DNA of 64,000 nt, taken from Vallitalea guaymasensis. GTDB lineage: Bacteria; Bacillota; Clostridia; Lachnospirales; Vallitaleaceae. The DNA is taken from assembly GCF_018141425.1 (NCBI RefSeq), contig NZ_CP058561.1, positions 1,178,001 through 1,242,000 on the forward strand. The letters are read 5' to 3'. The notes beneath the pieces are model-generated. The model ran no database searches, was not told the DNA's origin, and was given only the letters and a program-made list of their open reading frames with translations. Position numbers and translations under genes: made by a program. Positions 9,433 to 19,284 of the stretch are shown one piece after another. How positions within the stretch are numbered: position 1 is the first letter of the stretch; every line of letters starts with the position of its first letter.

Positions 9433-10107
9433 CTAATTTCCTCTATAAATACTATAATAAGAATCTATCATGCCTTTCATCTTATCATCTATCAATACTT
9501 TACCATTAATCTCTTTATTATATAAATGCTCTACAACCTCATCCATAGTTACAATAGCACAAGTTTTCATGTTAAACTTCTTGGATAATTCATTAAGAGC
9601 ACTTTCATCTCCCTGCCCTTTTTCCATTCTATCTACAGATATGATCAATCCTTTTACATCCACATCACCATTAGCTTTAATTATTGGCATAGTCTCATAG
9701 ATTGATGTCCCCGCAGTTGTAACATCCTCAATAATAATAACCTTATCACCATCACGCAACTTACTTCCAAGCAAAATTCCTTTATCACCATGATCTTTTA
9801 TTTCTTTTCTATTAGAGCAATAAGCCACTTCTTTATCATAATTATTGCTAAGTGCCACTGCTGTAGTTACACTAAGAGGTATTCCCTTATAAGCTGGTCC
9901 AAACAACACATCAAAATCAGTATCAAAATTATCCATAATAGCTTTAGCATAAAACTCACTAAGTCTACTTAACTGACTCCCAGTCCTATAATTCCCCGTA
10001 TTCACAAAAAATGGAGTCTTTCTACCACTCTTAGTAGTAAAATCTCCAAAAGTCAATACTCCACACTCAACCATAAACTCAATAAACTCTTTCTTGTATT
10101 GTTCCAT
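9433..10107 (-). CDS. pyrE: Orotate phosphoribosyltransferase
   Basis: This enzyme converts orotate and PRPP to orotidine 5'-phosphate, the fifth step of UMP synthesis. The 224-aa protein carries the PRPP-binding loop VIIIEDVTTAGTS (about residues 116-128), the FFVNTGNYRTG segment and FGPAYKGIPL. The start at 10107 is set by AGGAGG at 10115-10120; the longer reading frame upstream has no ribosome site. It is the last gene of the pyr operon but is separated from pyrD by 424 bp that contain two large inverted-repeat elements. It may therefore be expressed at a different level from the rest of the operon. Confidence 0.95.
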   Translation of the reverse strand: MEQYKKEFIEFMVECGVLTFGDFTTKSGRKTPFFVNTGNYRTGSQLSRLSEFYAKAIMDNFDTDFDVLFGPAYKGIPLSVTTAVALSNNYDKEVAYCSNRKEIKDHGDKGILLGSKLRDGDKVIIIEDVTTAGTSIYETMPIIKANGDVDVKGLIISVDRMEKGQGDESALNELSKKFNMKTCAIVTMDEVVEHLYNKEINGKVLIDDKMKGMIDSYYSIYRGN

Positions 10108-10206
10108 TTTTAATCCTCCTAAAAGTATATTTTTTAATTTCAATACTTTATTTAGTTTCTATTTTGTTGTATAGGCAATTTTATAATAGTGCCTAACAGT
10201 CACTCC

Positions 10207-10306
10207 GATAGTATAGGGGAATATTCCGTCAGCCAATTAAACGTCCATGTTTAAAAGGCTGAGTTCGCCATCCATGGCTCACTGCTCCATATTCCCCTAT
10301 ACTATC
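10207..10306 (-). repeat. Long-stem inverted-repeat element E1 (pyrD-pyrE gap)
   Basis: Two perfect 18-bp arms, GATAGTATAGGGGAATAT at 10207-10224 and its complement at 10289-10306, enclose a 64-nt loop. Read on the minus strand, the loop begins with a box containing GAGCCATGGATGGCGA (within 10263-10288). A second hairpin follows, CAGCC-TTAAAC-loop-GTTTAA-GGCTG (10230-10261). The same box and layout occur in E2 in the opposite orientation. It carries no reading frame. Confidence 0.8.
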
Positions 10307-10402
10307 TCCACTCTATATTTTAATCATATCTTAGTACGGATATATGTTAATACCCCGACTATAGGGTTTATAAATCACTCTCTCAGTCTCCCCACCAAAC
10401 TT

Positions 10403-10533
10403 AATAAGTCAAGACCGAGGGGAGTAAAGGGGTATGTGGAGTAGCGAGCCATGGACGGCGAGCCCGGCAATTTATACAGGACGTATAACCTGCCGGCGAA
10501 ACATACCCCTTTACTCCCCGACCGTTACTTATT
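10403..10533 (+). repeat. Long-stem inverted-repeat element E2 (pyrD-pyrE gap)
   Basis: Perfect 19-bp arms GGGGAGTAAAGGGGTATGT (10419-10437) and its complement (10501-10519) enclose a 63-nt loop. An outer AATAAGT/ACTTATT pair (10403-10409 and 10527-10533) extends the structure. The loop contains GAGCCATGGACGGCGA (within 10438-10463), nearly identical to E1, then a hairpin CCGGCA-TATAC-loop-GTATA-TGCCGG (10464-10496). Its right end overlaps the pyrD stop codon. Stem bases differ from E1 but remain perfectly paired. Confidence 0.8.
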
Positions 10534-11434
10534 ACTCAACCCCACCAATCAACTCCCCAACATCCTTAACTCCCATACTCTCCATATATCTCTCAATTCC
10601 CTCAATGACATCAACCGTTGCCCTAGGATTCATAAAATTAGCAGTCCCTACAGCAACTCCCGTAGCACCAGCCAACATGAACTCAATAGCATCTTCCCCA
10701 TTACATATCCCTCCAAGACCTATAATAGGCAATTTAATGCTGTTATATACCTGATTCACCATTCTTACTGCAACAGGTTTTATAGCAGGTCCTGAAAATC
10801 CTCCAACCCTATTAGCAAGTACAGGTTTCCTCTTATAAATATCTATCTTCATACCTAGCAAAGTGTTAATTAATGAAACACAATCCGCTCCACCTGCTTC
10901 TACTGCTCTAGCTATTTCTGTAATATCTGTCACATTAGGACTCAATTTAACTATCAATGGTTGTTTAGCATGTTTCTTGACCTGAGATGTAACATACTCA
11001 GCCATTTTAGGGTCAGTCCCAAATGCTACACCACCCTCTTTAACATTAGGACAAGATATATTAAGTTCTATCATATCTATATCTGCATCTTGAAGTTTCT
11101 TAGCAACACCTACATATTCATCCACTGTTTTTCCAGCTATGTTAACAATAATTTTGGTATCATATTTTCTAAGAAAAGGAATATCTTCCTCTATAAAAAC
11201 ATCTACCCCAGGATTCTGCAAACCAACTGCATTAAGCATTCCACCATAAGTCTCTGCAATTCTAGGCACTGGATTGCCTAACCATTCCTTACTTGCAACT
11301 CCCTTAACAACTACTCCCCCAAGTCTATTGAGGTCTACGAATTCCGAGTATTCTTTCCCAGACCCAAAAGTTCCAGAAGCAGTCATTACAGGATTCTTAA
11401 AATCAATCCCTGCTATATTTACTGAAGTATTCAT
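10532..11434 (-). CDS. pyrD: Dihydroorotate dehydrogenase B, catalytic subunit
   Basis: This 300-aa class 1B enzyme oxidises dihydroorotate to orotate with FMN. It passes electrons through PyrK to NAD+, which suits an anaerobe. Visible motifs are [13 protein letters not shown] near the N-terminus, [13 protein letters not shown] with the catalytic Cys, [10 protein letters not shown] with the FMN-contacting Lys, and [21 protein letters not shown] near the C-terminus. Its ATG shares one base with the pyrK stop codon (TAATG), so the two subunits are translationally coupled. The stop codon lies at the edge of element E2. Confidence 0.95.
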   Translation of the reverse strand: MNTSVNIAGIDFKNPVMTASGTFGSGKEYSEFVDLNRLGGVVVKGVASKEWLGNPVPRIAETYGGMLNAVGLQNPGVDVFIEEDIPFLRKYDTKIIVNIAGKTVDEYVGVAKKLQDADIDMIELNISCPNVKEGGVAFGTDPKMAEYVTSQVKKHAKQPLIVKLSPNVTDITEIARAVEAGGADCVSLINTLLGMKIDIYKRKPVLANRVGGFSGPAIKPVAVRMVNQVYNSIKLPIIGLGGICNGEDAIEFMLAGATGVAVGTANFMNPRATVDVIEGIERYMESMGVKDVGELIGGVE

Positions 11435-12210
11435 TAAAACATTACCTCCTTAGCATCAAAAACAGGTCCATCCTTACATACTTTCTTATGAATATATCCT
11501 AGTTCATTATCTGCTTTAATCTTACATATACATCCTACACAAGCCCCTATACCACAGCCCATTCTTTCTTCTAATGATATCTGAGCATCTACTTCTAATC
11601 TCTCAGCCATATCTTTTACAGCAGCCAACATAGGTTTTGGTCCACATGAATATATCATACTTCCTTTGGCTCCAACTTTTTCCATTAACTCAACTACATT
11701 TCCTTTTTCTCCAATCGAACCATCATCAGTCGCAACATGAACTTCTGCATATTTCTCAAATTCCTTCGTCAAAAACTCCCCACTTTTGAATCCAAGAAAA
11801 ACTTTTTTCTTACCAGGCAGATTCTTCACAAGCTCAAGAAGAGGTGGTGCACCAACTCCACCACCGACAATAATACTCTCATCACAATCTTTAATCTTGA
11901 ACCCATTACCTAATGGACCTAACACTTCAATTCTATCCCCTGAATCAAGGTCAGAAAACTCCTTAGTTCCCATACCAACAATCATATAAACAATCGTAAC
12001 TAATCCTTTATCTCTATCCACTTCACAAATACTTATAGGTCTAGGCAATATCCTACTTTCAGCCTTACAATAAACATTAATAAATTGTCCTGCCTTAGCA
12101 TTAACAGCAATCTCTTCCTGCCTAATAACCATCCTATATACATTATCCGCTATTTCCACATTAGATATTATCTCTGCCCCTTGCTTATCTCTAAAATTAT
12201 CTTGACACAT
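11434..12210 (-). CDS. pyrK: Dihydroorotate dehydrogenase B, electron-transfer subunit
   Basis: This FAD- and 2Fe-2S-containing subunit shuttles electrons from PyrD to NAD+. The 258-aa protein shows RPISICEV for FAD binding, GPLGNGF, a [12 protein letters not shown] nucleotide-binding loop, and the C-terminal iron-sulfur cysteines in [13 protein letters not shown] followed by [11 protein letters not shown] 12210 is preceded by AAGGAGA. An apparent longer N-terminus up to 12249 has no ribosome site. It follows carB after a 140-bp gap holding element E3 and overlaps pyrD by one base. Confidence 0.95.
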   Translation of the reverse strand: MCQDNFRDKQGAEIISNVEIADNVYRMVIRQEEIAVNAKAGQFINVYCKAESRILPRPISICEVDRDKGLVTIVYMIVGMGTKEFSDLDSGDRIEVLGPLGNGFKIKDCDESIIVGGGVGAPPLLELVKNLPGKKKVFLGFKSGEFLTKEFEKYAEVHVATDDGSIGEKGNVVELMEKVGAKGSMIYSCGPKPMLAAVKDMAERLEVDAQISLEERMGCGIGACVGCICKIKADNELGYIHKKVCKDGPVFDAKEVMF

Positions 12211-12290
12211 AATATCTCCTTTCCAGCTGTTATTAATTTCTATAAACACAACTTACTTTAAATCAATTACCGGTTTCTGTCTTTAACGAC

Positions 12291-12370
12291 CGAAGGGTAA
12301 AGTATTAGAATCACGCAGACCGATCGCTTCTCAGAGTAAGGCAAGTGATTCTAACACTTTACCCTGACCC
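12291..12370. repeat. Long-stem inverted-repeat element E3 overlapping the carB stop
   Basis: Arms GGGTAAAGTATTAGAATCAC (12295-12314) and GTGATTCTAACACTTTACCC (12345-12364) pair over 20 bp with one non-Watson-Crick position, which is a G-U pair on the minus-strand RNA. The loop is 30 nt. Its flank GACCGAAGGG resembles the GACCGAGGGG flank of E2. The right arm encodes the last residues of CarB and contains its stop codon. Confidence 0.75.
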
Positions 12371-15300
12371 CTAAATTGTACACATCCGTATCCTCATGTT
12401 TCAGATCTGTACACAAGATATCTAACAACCCTCTAGCTGTATCAAGAGAAGTCAAAACTGGTACCGAAGCTTCTATTGCCGCTCTCCTAATCCTGAATCC
12501 GTCTCTTGTTGAATCATTTGCTTTAGTAGGTGTATTTATTACTAAGTCTAACATACCACTTCTAATTAAGTCTAGAATATTTGGTACGCCTTCACTGATT
12601 TTCTTTACAATACTTACATCTATATCATGTTCTTTTAGAATTTTTGCAGTACCCTCTGTTGCAAGGAATCTATATCCCTTATCAGCAAATCCTTTTGCTA
12701 TAGGTATGAATTCTTCCTGGTCATAAGGTTTTATCGTAGCTAGGATTGTTCCACCTTCTTTTGGCATATTCATACCAGAAGCTATGAATCCTTTGAACAA
12801 TGCTTCTTCAAAAGTCTTTCCAACTCCTAGAACCTCACCTGTTGACCTCATCTCTGGTCCTAAGCTGACTTCTACATCAGGCAGTTTTTGAGTAGAGAAT
12901 ACTGGAACTTTAATAGCTATTGTATCTGCCTCTTTATATAAACCTGTTCCAAATCCTAACTCACTAAGCTTGCTTCCTAACATTACTTTCGTAGCTAAGT
13001 CAATCATTGGAACTCCAGTTACTTTACTTATATATGGAACTGTTCTTGAAGACCTAGGATTTACTTCTATGATGTATAATTCATTCTTATATTCAATGTA
13101 TTGAATATTAATCATACCAATTACTTTTAACGCTTTAGCTATCTGTCTTGTATGATGAAGAATCTTGTCTTTTATTTCCTGCTGGATATTCTTGGATGGA
13201 TATATTGATATACTATCTCCCGAATGGACTCCAGCTCTTTCAAGATGTTCCATGATTCCAGGGATTAAGATATCTTCTCCATCACATATTGCATCTACTT
13301 CAATCTCTCTACCTATCAAGTATCTATCAATCAATACTGGGTTTTTGCTGTCTCTCTCAAAGGCTTGTACAAGGTATCTTTCCAATTCTATCTTGTCGTA
13401 AGTTATCTCCATACCTTGTCCACCAAGTACGTAGGATGGTCTTACAAGTACTGGATATCCTAATACATCTGCTTCTTCCAAGCCTTCCTGTAGATTCCAA
13501 ACAGCTTTACCCTTAGGTCTTTCTATTCCAAGTGACTCCATTAATTCATCGAATTTTTCTCTATCTTCTGCTTCATCTATTTGCTTAGGCTTAGTTCCCA
13601 ACACATTTACGTTCATTTCATCTAGGAATCCAGCTAGCTTAATGGCTGTTTGTCCTCCAAATTGTAGAATGACCCCATCTGGGTTTTCTTTTTCAATGAT
13701 ATTCAGTACATCTTCTTCTGTAAGCGGTTCAAAATACAGTTTATCAGCTGTATCAAAATCTGTACTAACCGTTTCTGGATTGTTATTGGCTATTATTGTT
13801 TCTATCCCTGCTTTTTTAAGAGCTAATATACTGTGTACACTACAATAATCAAATTCTATCCCCTGTCCTATCCTAATAGGTCCTGAGCCTATAACCATAA
13901 CTTTTTTCTTATCAGACACTTCAACCTCATCGTATTCATCATAAGTTGAGTAATAATATGGTGATAAAGCTTCAAATTCACCACCACATGTATCAACCAT
14001 CTTGAACACTGCTTTTATATGGTAGGCTTTTCTAAGGTTGTATACCTCTACTGGCTTACATTTCACAAAATCAGCTATGGCTTTGTCAGAGAATCCTTTT
14101 TTCTTGAGATATAACATCCATTCTCTATCTACATCATCTATTGTCTTAGTTCTTAGTTTCTCTTCTTCATTAACAATTCCTTTTATTTTATTAACAAAAA
14201 ACTCATCTATTCCAGTTATTCTACATACTTTATCTATTCTATAATTTCTTCTTAGAAGCTCTGCCAAGTCAAATAATCTTTCATCATCAGGTATCTGTAC
14301 CCTTCTTTTCAGCTCTTCCAAACTTCTTGTAGCGGCTTTTTTATGATATAGTGAGTATTCTCCTATCTCAAGGGAACGAATTGCCTTTAATAGTGCCGAT
14401 TCAAAGTTATTTCCTATTGCCATAACTTCTCCAGTCGCCATCATCTTAGTTCCCAATGTCTTTTTAGCTCTTCTGAATTTGTCAAAAGGCCATTTTGGTA
14501 TTTTTATTACACAATAATCAAGTGTTGGTTCAAAACATGCTTTTGTCTTCTTAGTTACTGCATTACTGATTTCATCTAGTCCATAGCCTAACGCTATCTT
14601 GGTACTTACTTTGGCTATTGGATATCCTGTCGCTTTTGATGCTAGGGCTGATGAACGGCTAACTCTTGGATTAATCTCAATTACTGCATATTCATAGCTA
14701 TCTGGATGAAGTGCTAACTGGACATTACATCCTCCTTCAATCCCTATGGCATTTATTATGTCTATAGATGCTTTTCTCAACATTTGATATTCTACATCTG
14801 ATAAAGTCTGTGATGGTGCTACAACAATACTATCACCTGTATGTACTCCAACAGGGTCAATGTTTTCCATATTACATACAGTTATGCAGTTACCAAAAGA
14901 GTCTCTCATAACTTCATATTCTATTTCTTTCCAACCTTTAATTGATTTTTCTAATAGAACTTGCCCAACTCTACTTAATTGCAGACCTTTAGCTAATATT
15001 TGTTTTAATTCTTCTCTGTCTTCGGCGATACCGCCGCCACTTCCACCAAGTGTATAAGCTGGTCTTACTACAACAGGGTAACCAATCTTAGCAGCAAAAT
15101 CTACACCCTCTTCCATACTGGTTACAATCTTACTCTCTATAACAGGCTGGTCAATTCTCTCCATCAATTTCTTAAAATCTTCCCTGTCTTCTCCTTCTTT
15201 TATTGCCTCAATGGATGTTCCTATAACTCTAACATTATACTTGTCCAATATTCCACTATCATAGAGCTCAACAGCTATATTAAGTCCTGTCTGTCCACCC

Positions 15301-15569
15301 ATACCAGCAATCAAACTGTCAGGTCTTTCAATATCAATTACTTTTTCTAGATACTCTATAGTAAGTGGTTCTATATATACTTTATCAGCTACTTCTTTAT
15401 CAGTCATGATTGTAGCTGGATTACTATTAACTAATATAGTCTCGATTCCTTCTTCTCTTAACGCTTGACAAGCTTGTGTCCCTGAATAATCAAACTCTGC
15501 AGCCTGCCCAATAACTATAGGTCCTGATCCTATTACCAATACTTTTTTTATGCTCATATCTTTAGGCAT
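12351..15569 (-). CDS. carB: Carbamoyl-phosphate synthase, large subunit
   Basis: At 1072 aa this is a full-length CarB, which uses two ATP, bicarbonate and ammonia from CarA to make carbamoyl phosphate. The two homologous halves are clear. The first ATP-grasp has [17 protein letters not shown] and [12 protein letters not shown]. The second has [19 protein letters not shown] (about residue 560) and [11 protein letters not shown]. The C-terminal MGS-like allosteric domain (about 930-1072) includes ATEGTAK and [20 protein letters not shown]. The start overlaps the carA end by 8 bp. The final residues, GVRVKC, are encoded by an arm of element E3, so the natural C-terminus may have been altered by that element. 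Confidence 0.97.
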   Translation of the reverse strand: MPKDMSIKKVLVIGSGPIVIGQAAEFDYSGTQACQALREEGIETILVNSNPATIMTDKEVADKVYIEPLTIEYLEKVIDIERPDSLIAGMGGQTGLNIAVELYDSGILDKYNVRVIGTSIEAIKEGEDREDFKKLMERIDQPVIESKIVTSMEEGVDFAAKIGYPVVVRPAYTLGGSGGGIAEDREELKQILAKGLQLSRVGQVLLEKSIKGWKEIEYEVMRDSFGNCITVCNMENIDPVGVHTGDSIVVAPSQTLSDVEYQMLRKASIDIINAIGIEGGCNVQLALHPDSYEYAVIEINPRVSRSSALASKATGYPIAKVSTKIALGYGLDEISNAVTKKTKACFEPTLDYCVIKIPKWPFDKFRRAKKTLGTKMMATGEVMAIGNNFESALLKAIRSLEIGEYSLYHKKAATRSLEELKRRVQIPDDERLFDLAELLRRNYRIDKVCRITGIDEFFVNKIKGIVNEEEKLRTKTIDDVDREWMLYLKKKGFSDKAIADFVKCKPVEVYNLRKAYHIKAVFKMVDTCGGEFEALSPYYYSTYDEYDEVEVSDKKKVMVIGSGPIRIGQGIEFDYCSVHSILALKKAGIETIIANNNPETVSTDFDTADKLYFEPLTEEDVLNIIEKENPDGVILQFGGQTAIKLAGFLDEMNVNVLGTKPKQIDEAEDREKFDELMESLGIERPKGKAVWNLQEGLEEADVLGYPVLVRPSYVLGGQGMEITYDKIELERYLVQAFERDSKNPVLIDRYLIGREIEVDAICDGEDILIPGIMEHLERAGVHSGDSISIYPSKNIQQEIKDKILHHTRQIAKALKVIGMINIQYIEYKNELYIIEVNPRSSRTVPYISKVTGVPMIDLATKVMLGSKLSELGFGTGLYKEADTIAIKVPVFSTQKLPDVEVSLGPEMRSTGEVLGVGKTFEEALFKGFIASGMNMPKEGGTILATIKPYDQEEFIPIAKGFADKGYRFLATEGTAKILKEHDIDVSIVKKISEGVPNILDLIRSGMLDLVINTPTKANDSTRDGFRIRRAAIEASVPVLTSLDTARGLLDILCTDLKHEDTDVYNLGVRVKC

Positions 15570-16641
15570 CTAATTTACCTCCTTGGTCATTCATTGTGTC
15601 AATAAATTCATCAAATATCCCATCTGTATCATATGGTCCCGGACAAGCTTCCGGATGAAACTGTATACTATAGATCTTATACTTATTATGCCTCATACCT
15701 TCAATAGTATTATCATTCATATTTATATGGGTCACACTAACATCCTTTGGCAGACCCTCATCAGTAACCACATAACCATGATTCTGGGATGTTATCATGA
15801 TTTTGCCAGTTTTCATGTCCTTCACTGGGTGATTAGCACCTCTATGTCCAAATTTCAGTTTCTCAGTATTACCACCAAGAGCTAAAGCTAAAAGTTGATG
15901 TCCCAAACATATACCAGTTATAGGCTTTTTCCCAACTATCTTTTTAATCTCCTCTATAGACCCTGGTATATCCTTTGGATCTCCCGGTCCATTACTAAGG
16001 AATACTCCATCAGGCTCTACCGCCAATACCTCTTCTGCTTTGGCATCAGCTGGAAAAATAGTCAATTTACATCCTCTACTCTTGAACGAATCAATAATAT
16101 TCTGCTTAATCCCAAAATCCATCATGGCGATATGCAACCCATCACCATCTTCAACCTGTACTTCCTTAGTAGTAACTTCTTTTACCGCACTATTATTGTT
16201 AAATCCATCCAACTGTAATTTTATCTGACTATCAGTTAAATCCCTTAATGTGATAATACCTTTCATGGTACCATAATTTCTAATTATCTTAGTCAATGCC
16301 CTAGTATCTATATCTTCCAAACCTAATATTCTATTCTCTTTCAAATAAGTATCAAGCTCAAACTCACATCTCCAGTTACTAGGATCATCACATTTTTCCC
16401 TAACAATGAATCCTCTGACCTTAGCTCCCTTAGACTGCATATCATCCAAATTGATACCATAATTACCAATCAAAGGATAAGTCATAGTAACAATCTGTCC
16501 ATAATAAGACGGATCAGTCAACACTTCCTGATATCCTGTCATTCCAGTATTAAAAACAACCTCTCCAACCGTCTCCTTAAGATACCCAAAAGCTCTCCCA
16601 TGAAATACAGTCCCATTCTCAAGAATCAATCTAGCTCTCAT
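15562..16641 (-). CDS. carA: Carbamoyl-phosphate synthase, small (glutaminase) subunit
   Basis: CarA hydrolyses glutamine and channels ammonia to CarB. The 359-aa protein has the N-terminal CPSase_sm_chain domain ([21 protein letters not shown]) and a class I glutamine amidotransferase domain from about residue 170. The amidotransferase carries SNGPGDP, the nucleophile Cys in [15 protein letters not shown], and the catalytic His-Glu in [10 protein letters not shown]. It overlaps carB by 8 bp and lies 124 bp after pyrF, a gap that contains a remnant of the long-stem element family. Confidence 0.97.
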   Translation of the reverse strand: MRARLILENGTVFHGRAFGYLKETVGEVVFNTGMTGYQEVLTDPSYYGQIVTMTYPLIGNYGINLDDMQSKGAKVRGFIVREKCDDPSNWRCEFELDTYLKENRILGLEDIDTRALTKIIRNYGTMKGIITLRDLTDSQIKLQLDGFNNNSAVKEVTTKEVQVEDGDGLHIAMMDFGIKQNIIDSFKSRGCKLTIFPADAKAEEVLAVEPDGVFLSNGPGDPKDIPGSIEEIKKIVGKKPITGICLGHQLLALALGGNTEKLKFGHRGANHPVKDMKTGKIMITSQNHGYVVTDEGLPKDVSVTHINMNDNTIEGMRHNKYKIYSIQFHPEACPGPYDTDGIFDEFIDTMNDQGGKLDA

Positions 16642-16727
16642 ATAGTAAACTCCTTCTAAGTCATCAATTATCTATCATCATAAACTTTATCTTTAATTTA
16701 TTATTTTAATTATCCATACGTTAGTCC

Positions 16728-16746
16728 ACCCTTTACTACCTGACCG
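16728..16746 (-). repeat. Possible remnant of an E-family arm after pyrF
   Basis: ACCCTTTACTACCTGACCGT matches the right arm and flank of E2 (10505-10525) at nearly every position. No complementary left arm is seen. It lies 20-40 bp after the pyrF stop codon, the same relative position as E3 after carB and E2 after pyrD. Confidence 0.4.
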
Positions 16747-16765
16747 TCCTGCACCACTTAAATCT

Positions 16766-17689
16766 CTATCTCACCCTATTCAAATCATCCCTCATACTAA
16801 TCACAGCTTCTCTAGCAGCCTTACCAAATTCCTCATCCTTGAACTTCTTCCTATAAACTTCCTTAGTATAAGCCGCAATAATTCCTCTAGAAGAATTAAC
16901 TATTGCTCCCAATCCATCTTTGTTAAAACATCCAGCCAAATCTTCTGCTGTAGCCCCTTGTGCACCATAACCTGGCACCAAGAAGAAAGTCTTAGGCATA
17001 ATTTTTCTAAGCTCAGTACTCTGCTTTGGATAAGTTGCTCCAACAACTGCTCCAACTCTGCTATAGCCAAGCTCACCCATTGATTTCTCTCCCCAACCAG
17101 CTACTAGCTTTCCTACTCTCTCATATATCTTTTCACCTTCTACAATAAGGTCCTGTATCTCTCCACTATTTGGATTGGATGTCTTTACTAGCACAAACAA
17201 TCCTTTATCATACTCATTACAATTCCCTATATAAGGCTCTATGGAATCATATCCTAGATAAGGGTTTAGAGTTATGAAATCCTCTTTATATACTTCGAAT
17301 GCTTCTTCCTCGACTTCTACTCTACCAATATGTCCATTGGAATATGCTAAAGCTGTTGAAGCTATATCACTTCTTTTGATATCTCCTATTACTATAAGAC
17401 CTTTTTCTTTTGCATAATCTATTGTATCTATATAAGCTTTCAGTCCATCAACACCAAATTGCTCATACATGGCAACCTGTGGTTTCACAGCAGGTATTAG
17501 GTCATATACATTATCTATTATTTCTTTGTTAAAATTATAAAATGCATCAGCTGCTCCCTTAAGAGTCTTTCCATATTTCTCATATGAACTTTCTTTTATA
17601 TATTCTGGTACAAAATTCAACCTAGGGTCTAATCCTACAACAGTTGCATTATCCATCTCTTTAATCTTTCTTATTAATTGATCTACCAT
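16766..17689 (-). CDS. pyrF: Orotidine 5'-phosphate decarboxylase (type 2)
   Basis: This enzyme decarboxylates OMP to UMP. The 307-aa length and VVGLDPRLNFVPEYI opening mark the longer subfamily 2 found in Clostridia and mycobacteria. The catalytic Lys-Asp network is in IVIGDIKRSDIAST (about residues 95-108), and the phosphate-binding region lies in FLVPGYGAQGATAEDL with a later NSSRGIIAA. It follows pyrC by 24 bp, so the two are co-transcribed. Confidence 0.96.
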   Translation of the reverse strand: MVDQLIRKIKEMDNATVVGLDPRLNFVPEYIKESSYEKYGKTLKGAADAFYNFNKEIIDNVYDLIPAVKPQVAMYEQFGVDGLKAYIDTIDYAKEKGLIVIGDIKRSDIASTALAYSNGHIGRVEVEEEAFEVYKEDFITLNPYLGYDSIEPYIGNCNEYDKGLFVLVKTSNPNSGEIQDLIVEGEKIYERVGKLVAGWGEKSMGELGYSRVGAVVGATYPKQSTELRKIMPKTFFLVPGYGAQGATAEDLAGCFNKDGLGAIVNSSRGIIAAYTKEVYRKKFKDEEFGKAAREAVISMRDDLNRVR

Positions 17690-17713
17690 TTCTATCTTCC
17701 TCCTTATAAATCT

Positions 17714-18982
17714 TTATTTGAAAACTACTTTTCCATTTACAATTGTATATTTAACCTTTCCTTTTACATGTTTTCCATGGAAAGGACTATTTTTACTTTT
17801 TGAATGAAATCTGTTTACATCTATTTCATATTCTTCTGTAGGATTAATAATTGTTATATCAGCGATTTTTCCATTCTCCAATGTTCCTTTATCAATTCCT
17901 AGCATTTTAGCTGGGTTATAACTCATTTTCCTGATAAGTTGTAGAGGCGTTAATATCTCTGTTTCAACTAATTCAGTTATTCCTAATGCCACAGCTGTTT
18001 CAAGTCCAACTATACCGTTTGGTGCTTTTTCGTATCCTTGATTTTTTTCATCAATGTGATGAGGAGCGTGGTCAGTGGCTATTATCTCTATTACTCCATC
18101 TCTTAATGCTTCTTTTACCGCTTCAACATCTTTCTTACTTCTTAATGGCGGATTCATTTTAGTATTCGTATTTTCTATTGTTACATCTTCTTCTGTCAAC
18201 GTATAATGGTGTGGACATACTTCTGCAGACACATTCAAACCACTTTCCTTAGCATTTCTTAGAAAGTCTATACTCTCTTTCGTACTAATATGACAGATAT
18301 GAAGTCTAGCTCCTGTTCTTCCTGCAAGGATTATATCTCTTGATACAATTATGTCTTCTGATTCTGGTGGTATTCCTTCTACACCTAATTTATTGGCAAT
18401 GCCTTCATTCATAATTCCTGTTTTAGCTAAATTGGCATCTTCGCAATGTGATAATACAGGTATATTTAATTTTTCAGCTTGTATCATAGCATCATTCAGT
18501 ATCTTTGCATCCATTACTGATTTACCATCTTCACTTATAGCACAGATACCTGCCTTTGACATAGCTTCAATATCTACCAGCTGCTCTCCATTCTGTCCTA
18601 ATGTTATTGCTCCTATTGGCAGAACATTCACTACAGCTTCCTTTTCTGCTTTTTGTTTTACCATTTCAACTAGTTCTTTTGTATCTATAGCTGGGTTAGT
18701 GTTAGGCATAGCACATATTGTTGTAAATCCTCCAGCCGCTGCACTTTTACTTCCTGTTGCTATAGTCTCCTTATGTTCATATCCTGGTTCTCTTAGATGT
18801 ACATGAACATCAATAAGTCCCGGTGTAACCCATAATCCTTCTGCATCTATAATTTCATCTGCCTCACAAGTAATATCTTCTTGTATCTTTACTATTACAT
18901 CATCTTCAATAAGCAAGTCTAGTTTTTTGACTAAGTCTTCTTTTGGATTAATTATTGTTCCATTCTTAATTAATAATTTCAT
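17714..18982 (-). CDS. pyrC: Dihydroorotase
   Basis: This is the first structural gene of the operon. The 422-aa class I dihydroorotase cyclises carbamoyl aspartate. It has the metal-binding VDVHVHLREPG near residue 57, CAMPNTNP, LSHCED, LHICHIS and the active-site Asp in IIATDHAPHH. AGGAGGG precedes the ATG. The upstream 300 bp form a regulatory leader with promoter, PyrR-like hairpin, leader ORF and terminator. No pyrB or pyrR gene is in this operon segment, so aspartate carbamoyltransferase and the regulator must be encoded elsewhere. Confidence 0.97.
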   Translation of the reverse strand: MKLLIKNGTIINPKEDLVKKLDLLIEDDVIVKIQEDITCEADEIIDAEGLWVTPGLIDVHVHLREPGYEHKETIATGSKSAAAGGFTTICAMPNTNPAIDTKELVEMVKQKAEKEAVVNVLPIGAITLGQNGEQLVDIEAMSKAGICAISEDGKSVMDAKILNDAMIQAEKLNIPVLSHCEDANLAKTGIMNEGIANKLGVEGIPPESEDIIVSRDIILAGRTGARLHICHISTKESIDFLRNAKESGLNVSAEVCPHHYTLTEEDVTIENTNTKMNPPLRSKKDVEAVKEALRDGVIEIIATDHAPHHIDEKNQGYEKAPNGIVGLETAVALGITELVETEILTPLQLIRKMSYNPAKMLGIDKGTLENGKIADITIINPTEEYEIDVNRFHSKSKNSPFHGKHVKGKVKYTIVNGKVVFK

Positions 18983-19017
18983 TAATTCAACCCTCCTGAG
19001 TTTATTTGTAAATAATG

Positions 19018-19064
19018 AAAAAGGGAATACACATGGTAATAATCAATCACCATGTATATTCCCT
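19018..19064 (-). terminator. Intrinsic terminator (attenuator) upstream of pyrC
   Basis: AGGGAATATACATGGT (19064 down to 19049) pairs with ACCATGTGTATTCCCT (19037 down to 19022) over 16 bp with one G-U pair, followed by TTTTT. It lies 36 bp upstream of the pyrC start, so it must be prevented from forming for the operon to be expressed. The leader ORF stop codon is inside its 5' arm and loop. Confidence 0.85.
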
Positions 19065-19202
19065 AATATTACAAAATTTATTTTTTTCAATTACAAATGA
19101 GGACAGAATTGCCATAATAATATTATCTGTCTTCATATTATCCATTATGCAGTTTGTATATTTTTTTATACAATAAAAGAACGCACCGATGTCTCGCATC
19201 AT
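19047..19202 (-). CDS. 51-aa leader peptide of the pyr operon
   Basis: Two tandem ATG codons at 19202 follow a strong AAGGGAGG ribosome site (19208-19215) at a 5-nt spacing. The frame encodes 51 residues beginning MMRDIGAFFYC and ending NIREYTW. It stops with TGA at 19047-19049, inside the terminator hairpin. A weak hairpin (ACAGA/TCTGT, about 19103-19130) and T- and A-rich runs lie within the ORF. I recognise no protein domain. The arrangement resembles the E. coli pyrBI leader, where a ribosome close behind the polymerase prevents terminator formation. The ribosome site is also part of the PyrR-like hairpin, so translation of this ORF may itself be controlled. That it is translated is inferred from the ribosome site and position only. 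Confidence 0.55.
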   Translation of the reverse strand: MMRDIGAFFYCIKKYTNCIMDNMKTDNIIMAILSSFVIEKNKFCNIREYTW

Positions 19203-19211
19203 AATTTCCTC

Positions 19212-19242
19212 CCTTGCTGGTCTCTCTGTACCAAATTAAAGG
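19212..19242 (-). promoter_or_regulatory. PyrR-binding-loop-like hairpin in the pyr leader
   Basis: On the minus strand CCTTTAATTT, then GGTACAGAGAGACC, then AGCAAGG can fold with a lower CCTT/AAGG stem, an upper GGT(A)C/GACC stem and an AGAGA loop. The known PyrR binding loop has the consensus ARUCCNGNGAGGYU; 10 of 14 positions match a typical example, and the CCTTTAA and CAAGG flanks are also usual. Its 3' arm AAGG is the start of the leader ORF ribosome site AAGGGAGG. Confidence 0.6.
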
Positions 19243-19284
19243 TCGACTTGCGTACTGTCGAATTAGTTTTATATATTTTTATAA

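Noticed and set aside
10207-10533. E1 and E2 as a pair of terminal repeats of one insertion sequence
   Set aside because: Each element is complete on its own, with its own two arms, and there is no transposase frame between them.
10247-10795. Plus-strand reading frames across the pyrD-pyrE gap and pyrD
   Set aside because: They run through the stems and loops of E1 and E2 and the antisense of pyrD, with no ribosome sites.
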